Part shown: one piece after another, positions 9,754 to 20,928 of the stretch | How positions within the stretch are numbered: position 1 is the stretch's first letter | How the letters are laid out: every line of letters starts with the position of its first letter | NCBI GenBank assembly: GCA_021298655.1 | Contig: JAJTFK010000010.1 | Coordinates: 1 to 59,814, forward strand | Direction: 5' to 3' | DNA length: 59,814 bases | From: Cryomorphaceae bacterium | Lineage (GTDB): Bacteria > Bacteroidota > Bacteroidia > Flavobacteriales > Schleiferiaceae | The notes under the pieces: model-generated | Database searches by the model: none | What the model was told of the DNA's origin: nothing | The model's input: the letters and a program-made list of their open reading frames with translations, nothing else | Translations under genes and position numbers: made by a program

Positions 9754-12168
9754 ATGCCCAAAAGAGGACCCAAGATTAACAAAGCCCACCGCTCGATGGA
9801 CGCGGTATCGCTGGCCAACCGCCTGCTCCGATTTTTTCAAAAGCGCCCCGGGCGCAAGTTCACGGCCGCCGACTTGGCGTTTGAAACGGGCATGAACGAG
9901 CGGACCGGCAAGAGCCTGGTTGCCAGCGCCCTCGAAATCCTCAGCCGAACGGACCAAATTCAGGCAGACGGCGACGGGTTCCGCCTAAAAATGGACCTCG
10001 CCTACGCCACCGGAACCATGGAGCTTACCTCGAGCGGTGCCGCCTACGTGGTGCGCGGACCGGGGCTCGACGACGTCTACGTTCGCCAAGGAAGCACGGG
10101 AATGTCGTTTGGCGGCGACCGCGTGAAGGTGCTCGTCTACCCCCAAAAGGCGGGCAAAAAATTCGAAGGCGAAGTGGTCGAAGTCCTGAGCCGCGCCCGA
10201 AGCCGCTACGTCGGCGAAGTTCAGGCCCATGCCCAAGGCGCCTTCATTCTCACCGACGGGCGCAAGGTGGGTCGGGACTTTTTTGTGCCAAAGTCCCAGC
10301 TGGGCGGCGCCGAGGCCGGGCAGATGGTGGTGCTCGAGCTCGTGGAATGGACCGACGCCGAACGCGCTCCGGTCGGCAAGGTGGTCGAAATCCTCGGGGA
10401 GCGCGGCGAGCACGAAACCGAGATCCACGCCATCATGGAGGAATTTGGGCTCCCCTGGACCTTCCCCGCCGAGGTGGAGGCCGAGGCCGCGCGCATTCCG
10501 CTGGTGCTGGATCCGCTCGAAATCGCCAAGCGCCGCGACCTGCGTACCACGCTGACCTTCACCATCGACCCGGTCGACGCCAAGGATTTTGACGACGCGC
10601 TGAGCATTCGTCCGCTTGAAGACGGGCTGTGGGAGGTCGGCGTGCACATCGCCGACGTGACCTACTACGTGCGTCCCGGCAGCCAGCTCGAGCAGGAAGC
10701 CATTGAGCGCGCAACCTCGGTCTACCTCGTGGACCGCGTGGTGCCGATGCTGCCCGAAATCCTGTCGAATCAGGTCTGTTCGCTGCGTCCGCGCGAGGAC
10801 AAGTTTACGTTTTCGGCCATTTTCGCCATGGACGAGTCGGGGTCGGTGCACGACCGCTGGTTCGGGCGCACCGTAATCCACTCGGACCGCCGCTTTGCCT
10901 ACGAAGAGGCTCAGGCGGTACTCGAGGGCGACGACGATCCCCTAGCGACCGAGCTGCGGCTGATGGACCGAATGGCCAAATCACTCCGCGCCCAGCGCAT
11001 GAAGGACGGGGCCATCGCCTTTGACCGGGCCGAGGTGAAGTTCCGCCTCGACGCCAACAACCAGCCCATCGGTGCGTATGTGAAGGAAGCCAAGGATTCC
11101 AACAAGCTGATCGAAGAATTCATGCTTTTGGCCAACCGCGAGGTGGCGGCCTTTGCCGGCGGCAAGAAGCCCAATGCACGCACCAAGCAGGCTCCGCGCA
11201 CCATGGTCTACCGAATCCACGACCAACCCGATCCCGAAAAACTGATCGCCCTGAGCCAGTTTGTGCGCCCGCTGGGCTACCAGATGCAGGTCGACAGCCC
11301 CGGCAACGTGCGCCGCTCGATCAACGACCTGCTTCGCCAAGTCAAGGGAACGCCCGAGGCCAACATGCTTGAAACGCTTACGGTGCGTACCATGGCCAAG
11401 GCGGTGTACAGCACCCAAAACGTGGGGCACTACGGCCTCGCATTCGACGACTACACCCACTTTACGTCGCCGATTCGCCGCTACCCCGACATGATGGTGC
11501 ACCGCCTGCTTCAGGACACGCTCGACGGCAAGCCCTCGCCCAAGGCCGACCCGCTCGAAGAGCTCTGCCAGCACAGTTCGCAGCGCGAGCAAAACGCCGC
11601 CGACGCCGAGCGCTCGTCAATCAAGTACATGCAGGCCGTGTACATGGAGCAGTTCCTGGGCGAGCAGTTTGACGGAATCATTTCGGGCGTCACCGACTGG
11701 GGCGTCTTCGTCGAGGTACCCGAAACCGCCTGCGAGGGCTTGGTGCGCCTGCGCGAGTTCCGCGACGACTACTACAGCGTGGATTCCGAGCGCCACTGCC
11801 TGGTGGGCGAGCGCTGGGGCAAGGAGTTTCGCCTTGGCGATCCGCTGCGCATCGTGGTCAAGGAAGTGGACGTGGTCCGCAAGACCATCGATTTTGGGGT
11901 GGCGAGCGACCGCGGCGGTTCGCATGCTTCGGGCGGAACCTTTAGCCGTCCTTCGGGGCGATCGACCGCACCAACCCGCGGGCAGTTCGACGAGACCCGG
12001 CCCGCCGAAGCCGGCAGCCGCTGGGGTGCGCCGCGCCGCTCGGGGGGTTCCGATTCCGGTTTTGGTCGCTCATCGTCCAGTGGTCCGGGCAAGACCCGTG
12101 GAAAAGGCGGCGGCAAAGGCCACCGCAAGGGACCGAACAGCACGGCGGCCAAGAAGAAGCGTCGGTAA
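9754..12168 (+). CDS. rnr: Ribonuclease R
   Basis: An 804-residue 3'-to-5' exoribonuclease of the RNB family that degrades structured RNA. Order: an N-terminal helix-turn-helix-like region, cold-shock/OB domains, and the RNB catalytic domain starting with TIDPVDAKDFDDALSI (acidic metal ligands) and including HYGLAFDDYTHFTSPIRRYP. A C-terminal S1 domain follows (DGIISGVTDWGVFVEVPE). The last 80 or so residues are a Ser/Gly/Arg/Lys-rich disordered tail ending AAKKKRR, longer than in E. coli-like enzymes and probably RNA-binding. Stand-alone gene, convergent with ribF 15 nt away. Confidence 0.95.
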   Translation: MPKRGPKINKAHRSMDAVSLANRLLRFFQKRPGRKFTAADLAFETGMNERTGKSLVASALEILSRTDQIQADGDGFRLKMDLAYATGTMELTSSGAAYVVRGPGLDDVYVRQGSTGMSFGGDRVKVLVYPQKAGKKFEGEVVEVLSRARSRYVGEVQAHAQGAFILTDGRKVGRDFFVPKSQLGGAEAGQMVVLELVEWTDAERAPVGKVVEILGERGEHETEIHAIMEEFGLPWTFPAEVEAEAARIPLVLDPLEIAKRRDLRTTLTFTIDPVDAKDFDDALSIRPLEDGLWEVGVHIADVTYYVRPGSQLEQEAIERATSVYLVDRVVPMLPEILSNQVCSLRPREDKFTFSAIFAMDESGSVHDRWFGRTVIHSDRRFAYEEAQAVLEGDDDPLATELRLMDRMAKSLRAQRMKDGAIAFDRAEVKFRLDANNQPIGAYVKEAKDSNKLIEEFMLLANREVAAFAGGKKPNARTKQAPRTMVYRIHDQPDPEKLIALSQFVRPLGYQMQVDSPGNVRRSINDLLRQVKGTPEANMLETLTVRTMAKAVYSTQNVGHYGLAFDDYTHFTSPIRRYPDMMVHRLLQDTLDGKPSPKADPLEELCQHSSQREQNAADAERSSIKYMQAVYMEQFLGEQFDGIISGVTDWGVFVEVPETACEGLVRLREFRDDYYSVDSERHCLVGERWGKEFRLGDPLRIVVKEVDVVRKTIDFGVASDRGGSHASGGTFSRPSGRSTAPTRGQFDETRPAEAGSRWGAPRRSGGSDSGFGRSSSSGPGKTRGKGGGKGHRKGPNSTAAKKKRR

Positions 12169-12183
12169 ACGACTGCCCAGTAC

Positions 12184-13128
12184 CTAGTTGCGGGCAAGCC
12201 TGGCCCGTGCCTCCGCGACATCCCGCGCAATCTGTTCCTGAAGCGCTTGGGGCGTTTCAAAACGTTGCTCTGCCCGAATGAAGTCGATGAAGCGAACCGC
12301 TACGGGGCGCCCGTAGCCCTGGGCTTCGATGTCGAGTAGGTGGACTTCGAGCACGGGCTCCGAACCGCTTCCAAAACTTGGGCGTACCCCGTAGTTGGCG
12401 ACGCCGGCTAGGTTGCGCGGACCGGCTTCGTCGCAAAAATCCAAGCGAACCGCGTAGACTCCGAAGGCGGGCATGGCCTTGTCGGGATGAATACCGCCGA
12501 CGTTGGCGGTTCGGTACCCCAGGTTGCGGCCAATTCCGCGCCCGGGAACCACTTCGCCGCGCACAAAGTGCGGACGGCCCAAGCTCGCTGCCGCATCGCG
12601 CACGCGCCCCTCGGCAACCGCCGCGCGGATTTTGGTTGACGATAAGGCCGTGCCGCCCGCGTTCACGGCTTCGACCTGCTCGAGGCCGAACTCAAAAACA
12701 TGGGAAAACTCCTGAAGTTGGGCAAAATTGCCCTCGCGGTTCCGCCCGAAGCGGTGGTCGTGGCCCACGATAAGGTGCTTCATGCCCAAGTGACCGACCA
12801 AATCCCGACGCACGAATTCCAGCGACGAGGTATTCGCAAACTCCGCGGTAAAGGGATGCTCGATCAGGGCGTCCAAGCCCGCGGCCGCCAGCAATTCGGC
12901 GCGCTCTTCGGGCAAGGTTAAGCGTGCTAAAACGAAATCAGGGTGGATCAGCTTGCGGGGGTGGGGCTCCAGGGTGAGCAAGACGGCGGTTCCGCCCAAG
13001 GACCGCGCAGCCAAAACCGCCCGCGAAATCAGCGCCTGATGTCCGAGGTGCACCCCGTCAAAGGTGCCCAAGGTTACCACGGTGGGTCCGTGGGGTACGA
13101 AATCCGAAAGCTGGCGATAAATATGCAC
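12184..13128 (-). CDS. ribF: Bifunctional riboflavin kinase/FAD synthetase
   Basis: A 314-residue enzyme that phosphorylates riboflavin to FMN and adenylylates FMN to FAD. The N-terminal nucleotidyltransferase domain holds TLGTFDGVHLGHQALI and the HDHRFGRNREGN loop. The C-terminal kinase domain holds GRGIGRNLGYRTANV and VANYGVRPSFG. I chose the GTG at 13128 (VHIYRQLSDF) because a TATCTTTG -7 element lies 17 nt upstream, whereas longer frames would run through that promoter. Divergent from the membrane protein at 13171. Confidence 0.92.
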   Translation of the reverse strand: MHIYRQLSDFVPHGPTVVTLGTFDGVHLGHQALISRAVLAARSLGGTAVLLTLEPHPRKLIHPDFVLARLTLPEERAELLAAAGLDALIEHPFTAEFANTSSLEFVRRDLVGHLGMKHLIVGHDHRFGRNREGNFAQLQEFSHVFEFGLEQVEAVNAGGTALSSTKIRAAVAEGRVRDAAASLGRPHFVRGEVVPGRGIGRNLGYRTANVGGIHPDKAMPAFGVYAVRLDFCDEAGPRNLAGVANYGVRPSFGSGSEPVLEVHLLDIEAQGYGRPVAVRFIDFIRAEQRFETPQALQEQIARDVAEARARLARN

Positions 13129-13145
13129 GTCCTGAGGGTCGGGGG

Positions 13146-13153
13146 CAAAGATA
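13146..13153 (-). promoter_or_regulatory. -7 element of ribF promoter (TATCTTTG)
   Basis: Minus-strand match to TAnnTTTG, 17 nt before the chosen GTG start; it is the main support for that start. No TTG at the -33 spacing. Confidence 0.5.
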
Positions 13154-13170
13154 TTTCCGAACTTCGCGCC

Positions 13171-15425
<2,255 letters not shown>

Positions 15426-15437
15426 TCCAGGTACTGC

Positions 15438-15677
15438 ATGGCACTTCAGGTTGACATCATCACGCCCGAGCGCAAGCTTTTCTCGGGAGCAGCGAACGCC
15501 GTTCAGCTCCCGGGTTCCGAGGGTTTGTTTCAAATTCTGACGGACCACGCACCGCTCATGGCCGCGTTGACTTCGGGCAACGTCAAAATTGACCTCGCAA
15601 ACGGAAGCGAACTCGTCGCCATCGACGGGGGCGTCGTCGAGGTATCGGGCAACGTAGTTACCGTACTGGCCAAGTAG
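15438..15677 (+). CDS. atpC: ATP synthase F1 subunit epsilon (short form)
   Basis: A 79-residue subunit, starting MALQVDIITPERKLFSG, that has only the N-terminal beta-sandwich (GSEGLFQILTDHAPLMAAL). The C-terminal inhibitory helices found in E. coli epsilon are absent, as is common in Bacteroidetes. It follows atpD by 12 nt. Lack of the helices implies that hydrolysis is not controlled by epsilon extension in this enzyme, an inference from length. Confidence 0.93.
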   Translation: MALQVDIITPERKLFSGAANAVQLPGSEGLFQILTDHAPLMAALTSGNVKIDLANGSELVAIDGGVVEVSGNVVTVLAK

Positions 15678-15700
15678 GTTTTTTGCGCGCCAAAAGCTTA

Positions 15701-15729
15701 AAAGCCCGGGACCATCCCGGGCTTTTTTT
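15701..15729 (+). terminator. Rho-independent terminator of atpDC
   Basis: AAAGCCCGGG (15701-15710) pairs with CCCGGGCTTT, followed by seven T. It ends immediately before the DUF4271 promoter. Confidence 0.85.
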
Positions 15730-15741
15730 ATGCGTATCGGC

Positions 15742-15749
15742 TACCTTCG
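15742..15749 (+). promoter_or_regulatory. -7 element (TACCTTCG) of the DUF4271-hemD-rnpA unit
   Basis: TAnnTTYG match 4 nt before the ATG at 15754, right behind the atpC terminator. It both supports that start and predicts a leaderless mRNA. Confidence 0.45.
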
Positions 15750-15753
15750 CGTC

Positions 15754-16353
15754 ATGTACGGAACCCCTTTTGTCCCCATATCCTGGTGGTGGTATGCCCT
15801 GGGCGTGGCGGGCCTGTGGATCCTCGCTGCGCTTTGGGTCCCGAATGCCCAAGGTCGACGGCTCGTGGTTCGTTGGGGCGTTCAACTATGGGTCGAAGGT
15901 TGGCCCGTCGCTTGGGGCAACGCCATAACCTTGCTGTCCATGGGGCTGGCCGTCGGACTGCTCTACCTCGCGGCGAGGTTGCACCCGCTGCGCACCGGAC
16001 TGGTACTGGTCGCCCCCTGGCTGGTGCACAGCCTCGCCGGGTTTATTTGGAACGCCGTTCGCGCCCACCAAGCCTACCATCAGTTTCGCATGGTGTTGGT
16101 GCCCATTTTGCTGGTGCTGGCCGTTCCTTTTGCGTGGTGGCGCGCGGCCGGTCAGGAGCCCAATCCAAACCTGAGCTTGGCGGTCCTTTCGGGCCTCTTT
16201 GGTGTCTTGTATATAACTTCCTTATTTCGTGCCTCGTACATTTATATAACCTCGGGACCCGGGCCGTTATACTTCAGAATTGCGTACCTTTGCACCCTGG
16301 AAGCGATTCCCTGGTTATGGATCTATCATTGGCTGAACGCAAGCGCAAAGTAA
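15754..16353 (+). CDS. DUF4271 family integral membrane protein
   Basis: A 199-residue protein starting MYGTPFVPISWWWYALGVAG, with about six membrane segments and no soluble domain. It matches the Bacteroidetes DUF4271 pattern, including a characteristic C-terminal region (GPLYFRIAYLCTLEAIPWLW) and position directly before the uroporphyrinogen-III synthase-like gene. An upstream ATG at 15730 is inside the terminator tail, so I take 15754. Its 3' end overlaps hemD by 37 nt. The function of this family is unknown; conserved linkage to hemD hints at haem or envelope work. Confidence 0.78.
   Translation: MYGTPFVPISWWWYALGVAGLWILAALWVPNAQGRRLVVRWGVQLWVEGWPVAWGNAITLLSMGLAVGLLYLAARLHPLRTGLVLVAPWLVHSLAGFIWNAVRAHQAYHQFRMVLVPILLVLAVPFAWWRAAGQEPNPNLSLAVLSGLFGVLYITSLFRASYIYITSGPGPLYFRIAYLCTLEAIPWLWIYHWLNASAK
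16285..16292 (+). promoter_or_regulatory. Internal -7 element for hemD (TACCTTTG)
   Basis: Perfect TAnnTTTG inside the 3' end of the DUF4271 gene, 24 nt before the hemD ATG; probably an internal promoter for hemD-rnpA. Confidence 0.5.
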
Positions 16354-17093
16354 AGAGCATTTTGGTCTCCCAGCCGGAGTCCCAGGCGGGCAATAACCCC
16401 TACCTGCTCTTGGCCGAAAAGCACAAGATTAAGATCGACTTTAGGCCCTTCATTCAAGTAAAAGGGGTTTCTGCTGCGGAATTCCGCAAGGAGAAAATTG
16501 CCCTGGGTGATTTTAAGTCCTTCATTTTTACCAGCCGCAACGCCATCGACCACTTCTTTCGCATGTGCGAAGAAATGCGGGTAAGCATTAACCCCGAATG
16601 GAAGTACTTCTGCACTTCCGAGGCGGTCGCTTTTTACCTTCAGAAGTTTGTCCCCTACCGCAAGCGCAAAATCTACCCCGCCAAGGCCAACATCACCGAC
16701 TTGGTCCCGACACTCAAAAAACAGCGGGGAGAGCATTTTTTAATGCCCACCTCGGACGTCCTCAACCCGGAGGTTCCGGCAGCGCTTGAATCGGCCAACA
16801 TCAAATGGACCCGTGCGGTGATGTACCAGACGGTGGCCTCGGACCTTAGCGACTTGAGCGACGTGAAGTACGACATGCTCGTGTTCTTTAGTCCCGAAGG
16901 AATCAAGTCGCTGTTCAAGAATTTTCCCGACTTTGTGCAGGACGGAACGCGCATCGCGGCCTTTGGCAGCACCACGCACCAAGCCGCCAAGGAGCACAAC
17001 CTGATTTTGGACGTGCCGGTTCCGTCGCCCAAGTTTGCCTCGATGGCCCAAGCCCTTGAAGCCTACGTCGACGAAGCCAACAAAAGCAAGTAA
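16317..17093 (+). CDS. hemD: Uroporphyrinogen-III synthase
   Basis: A 258-residue protein of the HemD family, which cyclises hydroxymethylbilane to uroporphyrinogen III in tetrapyrrole synthesis. Visible features are VKSILVSQPES near the start, the conserved FIFTSRNAIDHFF, a central KANITDLVPTL, and the C-terminal-domain motifs YDMLVFFSPEGIKSLFKNFP and RIAAFGSTTHQAAKEH. The ATG at 16317 overlaps the preceding gene but follows the TACCTTTG at 16285. No other haem gene is nearby. rnpA overlaps its stop codon (TAATG). Confidence 0.85.
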   Translation: MDLSLAERKRKVKSILVSQPESQAGNNPYLLLAEKHKIKIDFRPFIQVKGVSAAEFRKEKIALGDFKSFIFTSRNAIDHFFRMCEEMRVSINPEWKYFCTSEAVAFYLQKFVPYRKRKIYPAKANITDLVPTLKKQRGEHFLMPTSDVLNPEVPAALESANIKWTRAVMYQTVASDLSDLSDVKYDMLVFFSPEGIKSLFKNFPDFVQDGTRIAAFGSTTHQAAKEHNLILDVPVPSPKFASMAQALEAYVDEANKSK

Positions 17094-17470
17094 TGACCGA
17101 CGTGCGCTTCCCCCGCGAGGAGCGCCTAAAGTCGCGAACCTCCATCGGAATTTTATTTAGCCGGGCATCGCGCAGCACCGCCGAAGCCGGACTGCGGCTG
17201 GTGTGGACCGCGTCCCCCGAACCCCTGCCGCGCGGGGTTCAGGTTTTGGTTGCGGCGCCAAAAAAACACTACCGTCGCGCCGTGGTTCGCAACCGAATTA
17301 AGCGGTTGCTTCGCGAAGCCTGGCGCCTCGAACGCGGAAGCCTGCCGCAGCAGTGGCTCGAGGCCCAGGAGCCCAAACTCCTGGGGTTGATTTTCACCGG
17401 GAGCCCCGACCCGGCCCTGTCGGAACTTCGAACGCTGCTGCGGCAATTGCTCGACCGGGCGAAGTGGTAA
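17093..17470 (+). CDS. rnpA: Ribonuclease P protein component
   Basis: A 125-residue basic protein that assists the RNase P RNA in 5' tRNA maturation. The diagnostic RNR motif RAVVRNRIKRLLREAWR is at about residues 59-75, preceded by VLVAAPKKHYR. The start overlaps the hemD stop by one base. Here rnpA is not beside rpmH or dnaA as in many bacteria but behind hemD, the usual Bacteroidetes arrangement. Confidence 0.93.
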   Translation: MTDVRFPREERLKSRTSIGILFSRASRSTAEAGLRLVWTASPEPLPRGVQVLVAAPKKHYRRAVVRNRIKRLLREAWRLERGSLPQQWLEAQEPKLLGLIFTGSPDPALSELRTLLRQLLDRAKW

Positions 17471-17474
17471 GCCC

Positions 17475-18590
17475 TTAGCGCCAGGTTCCGTCGATGCGAC
17501 GCGGCAAGCTGTGGTAGAGTGCGGTCGCCACCAAAACAACGCCCATCGCCCGTTCGAGCATCGACTCGGTAAGCAGCATCAGCACCAGCGTTAGGGCCAG
17601 GGCCTGAGCCCCGCGGTTCCACGAGGATCTTCGGGCGCAGTAGGCCAGTCCGAGGGCCCAAACTCCCAGGCCCCACAGGCCGATCCCGGCCCAAAGTTGA
17701 AGAAATTGGTTGTGTACGTTGAGGTGGCGCCTTAGACCAAATCGGTAGTTCCACTCGGCGTAGACCCGGTCAAGCCGGTCCTGAACGGCATCGGCACCCA
17801 CACCCCGCCAGGGATCTGAAGATATCACCGTCCATGCCGCCTTGGCCTGCACCACCCGGGTGTCGACGGAACCCGTAGCCCAGTAGGGATCGGCCTTGGT
17901 GAGCTTGCCCAGGCTGCGTTCCGAAGGAACAAGGGCCACGGCCACCAGCATGACCGCGGCCAAACCGACAGCCCAAGGCAGAAGGCGGCGCGGTGCCGTC
18001 CGCCCCGTATACCACCAAAGTCCGCCCAAAACGACCGCGCCAAGACCCATGCGGCTCCCCGCCAGTACCGCAACCAGGGCAAACAGCCCCAGAAGCAGCG
18101 GGCGGATCATGCCGCGAAACCGGAGGTCCGTCGCCAAGGCGGCCCCCGAAAGTCCGAGGTAGAGGGTGACGTAGCTGTGCTGGTGCGCCAGCTGGGCAAA
18201 ATCGCGGTAAAACAGCGGATCCCAACTCTGGGCGCGAAGGGCGGCCCAAACCGCGTTCCCCATCAGCACCAACGACAGCAGGATTCCCCCGGCAATCAAG
18301 CCTTCGTGGCAGGCTCGGTGCTGCCGGCGAAGGGCCAGGGGGATCCACAGCAGGGGCGACCAGCGCAGGAGGGTTTCCAAGCTGGGGGCCTGCGTCCACA
18401 GGGCACTCGCCGCCAAGGCCGCAAAGCCCGACCAAAGCGCCACGTCCACCGGAAGGGCCTTCCAGCGTCCGCGGGCCGAACGCAGCGAAATCAGCGCGGC
18501 GAGGGCAAGCGCAGCCCCCGTGCCCAGGTCCCACCAGGGCATGAGCACGGCCGCCGCGCGAACTAAAAAGGCGATAATTTGACGCTCCAC
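17475..18590 (-). CDS. O-antigen ligase-like (Wzy_C family) membrane protein
   Basis: A 371-residue protein with about ten membrane segments. The motif HNQFLQLWAGIGLWGLGVW, after a large periplasmic loop (LDRVYAEWNYRFGLRRHLNVH), is the hallmark of the Wzy_C superfamily (O-antigen ligase WaaL / polymerase). Likely role: ligating or polymerising lipid-linked glycans at the periplasmic face of the inner membrane. It is the last gene of a tdk, murF/alr run, 15 nt behind murF/alr. Substrate and the WaaL-versus-Wzy choice cannot be told from sequence alone. Confidence 0.82.
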   Translation of the reverse strand: MERQIIAFLVRAAAVLMPWWDLGTGAALALAALISLRSARGRWKALPVDVALWSGFAALAASALWTQAPSLETLLRWSPLLWIPLALRRQHRACHEGLIAGGILLSLVLMGNAVWAALRAQSWDPLFYRDFAQLAHQHSYVTLYLGLSGAALATDLRFRGMIRPLLLGLFALVAVLAGSRMGLGAVVLGGLWWYTGRTAPRRLLPWAVGLAAVMLVAVALVPSERSLGKLTKADPYWATGSVDTRVVQAKAAWTVISSDPWRGVGADAVQDRLDRVYAEWNYRFGLRRHLNVHNQFLQLWAGIGLWGLGVWALGLAYCARRSSWNRGAQALALTLVLMLLTESMLERAMGVVLVATALYHSLPRRIDGTWR

Positions 18591-18605
18591 ACGGAGAAAG
18601 ATAGC

Positions 18606-20927
18606 CTACAGACCGTTGGCGACCAAGCGCGGAAGTCGGGGAGACAGCCCCGTAAGCACCTCATAACTAATGGTTCCGCAGGCCCGAGCCACATCCTCTA
18701 AGCGAACGTGGCGGCCCAGCAACTCCACGCGGTCGCCGACATTTAGGTTGGCCAAGGTGGCGTCCACCATCAACATATCCATGCACACCCGGCCGACTAC
18801 GGGCATAAACACCCCATTCGCAAAGGCCGAACCCACGCCGTGGCTCAGTGCGCGCGGAATGCCGTCGGCATAACCAATGGGAAGGGTAGCGATGACGCGA
18901 TCGGTGGGGGCTGCGTCGGTAGCACCGTACGAAATCCCTACGCCGGCCGGAACCAAACGGAGCTGGCTCACGGTGGTCGTCACGTGAACCACCGGCTGCA
19001 GCGCCGCGGCGTCGGTCGGGTCCAGCGACGTGCCCATTAACCCGATGCCCAAGCGGACCATGTCCCCCGCCGCCCAGGGATGGCGCGCTACGGCTGCCGT
19101 ATTGGCCATGTGGCGCCAGATTCTGGTTCCGAGTCCGCGCTCCAAGGCGTCGGCAAATTCGGTGAACTTGGTCCACTGCTCGCGGGTAAACGCGTCCTTC
19201 TCGGGAACTTCAGCCGCCGCAAAATGGCTTAACACCGAAGCCACGCGAACGCCGGGTAGGCCGCGCAGAACTTCGGCCACGGCTCCGCCCTCGTGGGGCG
19301 CAAAACCCAATCGGTGCATGCCCGTATCGACCTTGACGTGCACCAAAACTTCGCCCAAGGAATCCGGATGGCGCGCAAAGGCCTCGGCAAAGGCACGCAG
19401 CCGGTCCCAGCTAAACAGCTCGGGTTCCAGCCGGTGGCGAAGCATCAGCTCAAACGACGGTTCGCCGGGGTTCAGCACCATGATGGGCGTTCGAATGCCG
19501 GCTTCGCGCAGCTCGCGGCCCTCTTCGGGGTAGGCTACGCCCAAATAGTCCAGCCTGTGGCGCTCCAGGACCCGGGCCACGGGAACCGCACCCAATCCGT
19601 AGGCGTTGGCCTTCAGCATGGCCATGATGCGGGTACCCTCGGGCAGCAGCGATCGGTAGTGCCTCAGGTTGGCCTCGAGTGCGTCGACGTCGAGTTCCAC
19701 GGTGCTGTCGTGCTGGTTGGCAACGCGGGCCTCCAGGGCCGCGTCCACGCCGTGCCCCTTAAGCAGCACTGCCCCTTCTTCGCCCAGGCCCAAGGCGGAG
19801 TCCTGGGGCCTGCAGATTTGAACGCTAAGGCCCGGAAACTGCATGGCCCAGCGGGCGAGGGCCGCCCTCCAGCGTGCGGAGTCGGCGTCAAAAATGAGGG
19901 CCGTCCGGGGCGTCGCGGGTTCTTGGGCCAGTAGTTCGAGGGCCTCTTGGGCCGAGGCCTCGTCGAGCGCGTAGCGGTCGACGAGCAGCGCGCCGCCGGC
20001 CCAGCGGGCGGCGCGCCGTTCCAAGCGCAACGGGCCGCGCGGGCGGCTGTCGAAATCGTGGGGGATCCGGCCAAGCACATAACAGGCCGCCAGCGCAAGC
20101 CCGGCGTTGGACCGCTCGGCCTCGGATTCCCGGGGGATCGCAAACGACTGCCCGTCGGGGCCGATCCAGTTCGCGCCTTCGGTGCGCAGTACGTCACCGG
20201 GAACGAGCGACGGAATGCTGGTTTCCAGCTGCAGGGTTCCAACGGGAATGGATTCCGACCAAAGGAGGCGTTGGACTCCGTTGAACAGCGACCGCTTCTC
20301 CGCGAGTTTGGCTTCACGACTCGGGAAGCCCGCGTCGTGGGCGTCCCCAAGACCGGTGAAGATCCCGTGGGTTGGCTTGAGCCAGGGGGTGAAGCGCGCC
20401 ATGTCGCCGGTTTCCGAAACGCCGACTTCTACGATCCACATCGACGCGTCAAGCGGAAAGTGCAGTACCGAAAGGGGTACGCCCAATCTGGAATTGTAGC
20501 TGCGGGGACTGCGGGCGACCGTGGGGTCGCCCAGCACGTGGGCCAGTTGTTCTTTGACGCTGGTTTTTCCGTTGGAGCCGGTGACGGCCACCACCGGGCC
20601 GCGGAACGCGGCCCGGTGGACCTCCGCCAGCCGATACAAGGCCTTCCACACGTCGTCAACGACCAATACGTCCAATCCCGCCACGGCGTGTGCGGCCCAT
20701 CCGGTTGCCGACACCACCGCCGCCGCACAACCGCGCTCCGCAGCCTCAGCAAGGTGCTTGTGTCCGTCGCCCGAAGAAGTAGTCAACGCCCAAAACAGCG
20801 CAGGCTCCGTCTGGGTAGTGCGCGAATCGGTGGCCATGCGGCGCAGCACGCGCTCGGGATTCGACGTGTGAAGTTCCGCCCCCAGCACTTCGGCCAACCG
20901 CCGCAGGGTCCAACTCGGCGCGTTCAT
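18606..20927 (-). CDS. murF/alr: Bifunctional MurF (UDP-MurNAc-tripeptide:D-Ala-D-Ala ligase)/alanine racemase
   Basis: A 773-residue fusion. The first 400 or so residues are a Mur ligase: VVAVTGSNGKTSVKEQL is the ATP loop, and SYNSRLGVPLSVLHF the following element. The last 367 residues are alanine racemase: PLP lysine in AMLKANAYGLG, VDTGMHRLGF, catalytic tyrosine in GISYGATDAAP, and GRVCMDMLMVDAT. It would make D-alanine and add D-Ala-D-Ala to the peptidoglycan precursor. I take the ATG at 20927 (MNAPSWTLRRLAEVLG), one base past the tdk stop, not the upstream in-frame codon inside tdk. This fusion is known in Bacteroidetes. The C-terminal part of the Mur half looks diverged. Confidence 0.92.
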   Translation of the reverse strand: MNAPSWTLRRLAEVLGAELHTSNPERVLRRMATDSRTTQTEPALFWALTTSSGDGHKHLAEAAERGCAAAVVSATGWAAHAVAGLDVLVVDDVWKALYRLAEVHRAAFRGPVVAVTGSNGKTSVKEQLAHVLGDPTVARSPRSYNSRLGVPLSVLHFPLDASMWIVEVGVSETGDMARFTPWLKPTHGIFTGLGDAHDAGFPSREAKLAEKRSLFNGVQRLLWSESIPVGTLQLETSIPSLVPGDVLRTEGANWIGPDGQSFAIPRESEAERSNAGLALAACYVLGRIPHDFDSRPRGPLRLERRAARWAGGALLVDRYALDEASAQEALELLAQEPATPRTALIFDADSARWRAALARWAMQFPGLSVQICRPQDSALGLGEEGAVLLKGHGVDAALEARVANQHDSTVELDVDALEANLRHYRSLLPEGTRIMAMLKANAYGLGAVPVARVLERHRLDYLGVAYPEEGRELREAGIRTPIMVLNPGEPSFELMLRHRLEPELFSWDRLRAFAEAFARHPDSLGEVLVHVKVDTGMHRLGFAPHEGGAVAEVLRGLPGVRVASVLSHFAAAEVPEKDAFTREQWTKFTEFADALERGLGTRIWRHMANTAAVARHPWAAGDMVRLGIGLMGTSLDPTDAAALQPVVHVTTTVSQLRLVPAGVGISYGATDAAPTDRVIATLPIGYADGIPRALSHGVGSAFANGVFMPVVGRVCMDMLMVDATLANLNVGDRVELLGRHVRLEDVARACGTISYEVLTGLSPRLPRLVANGL

Positions 20928-20928
20928 G

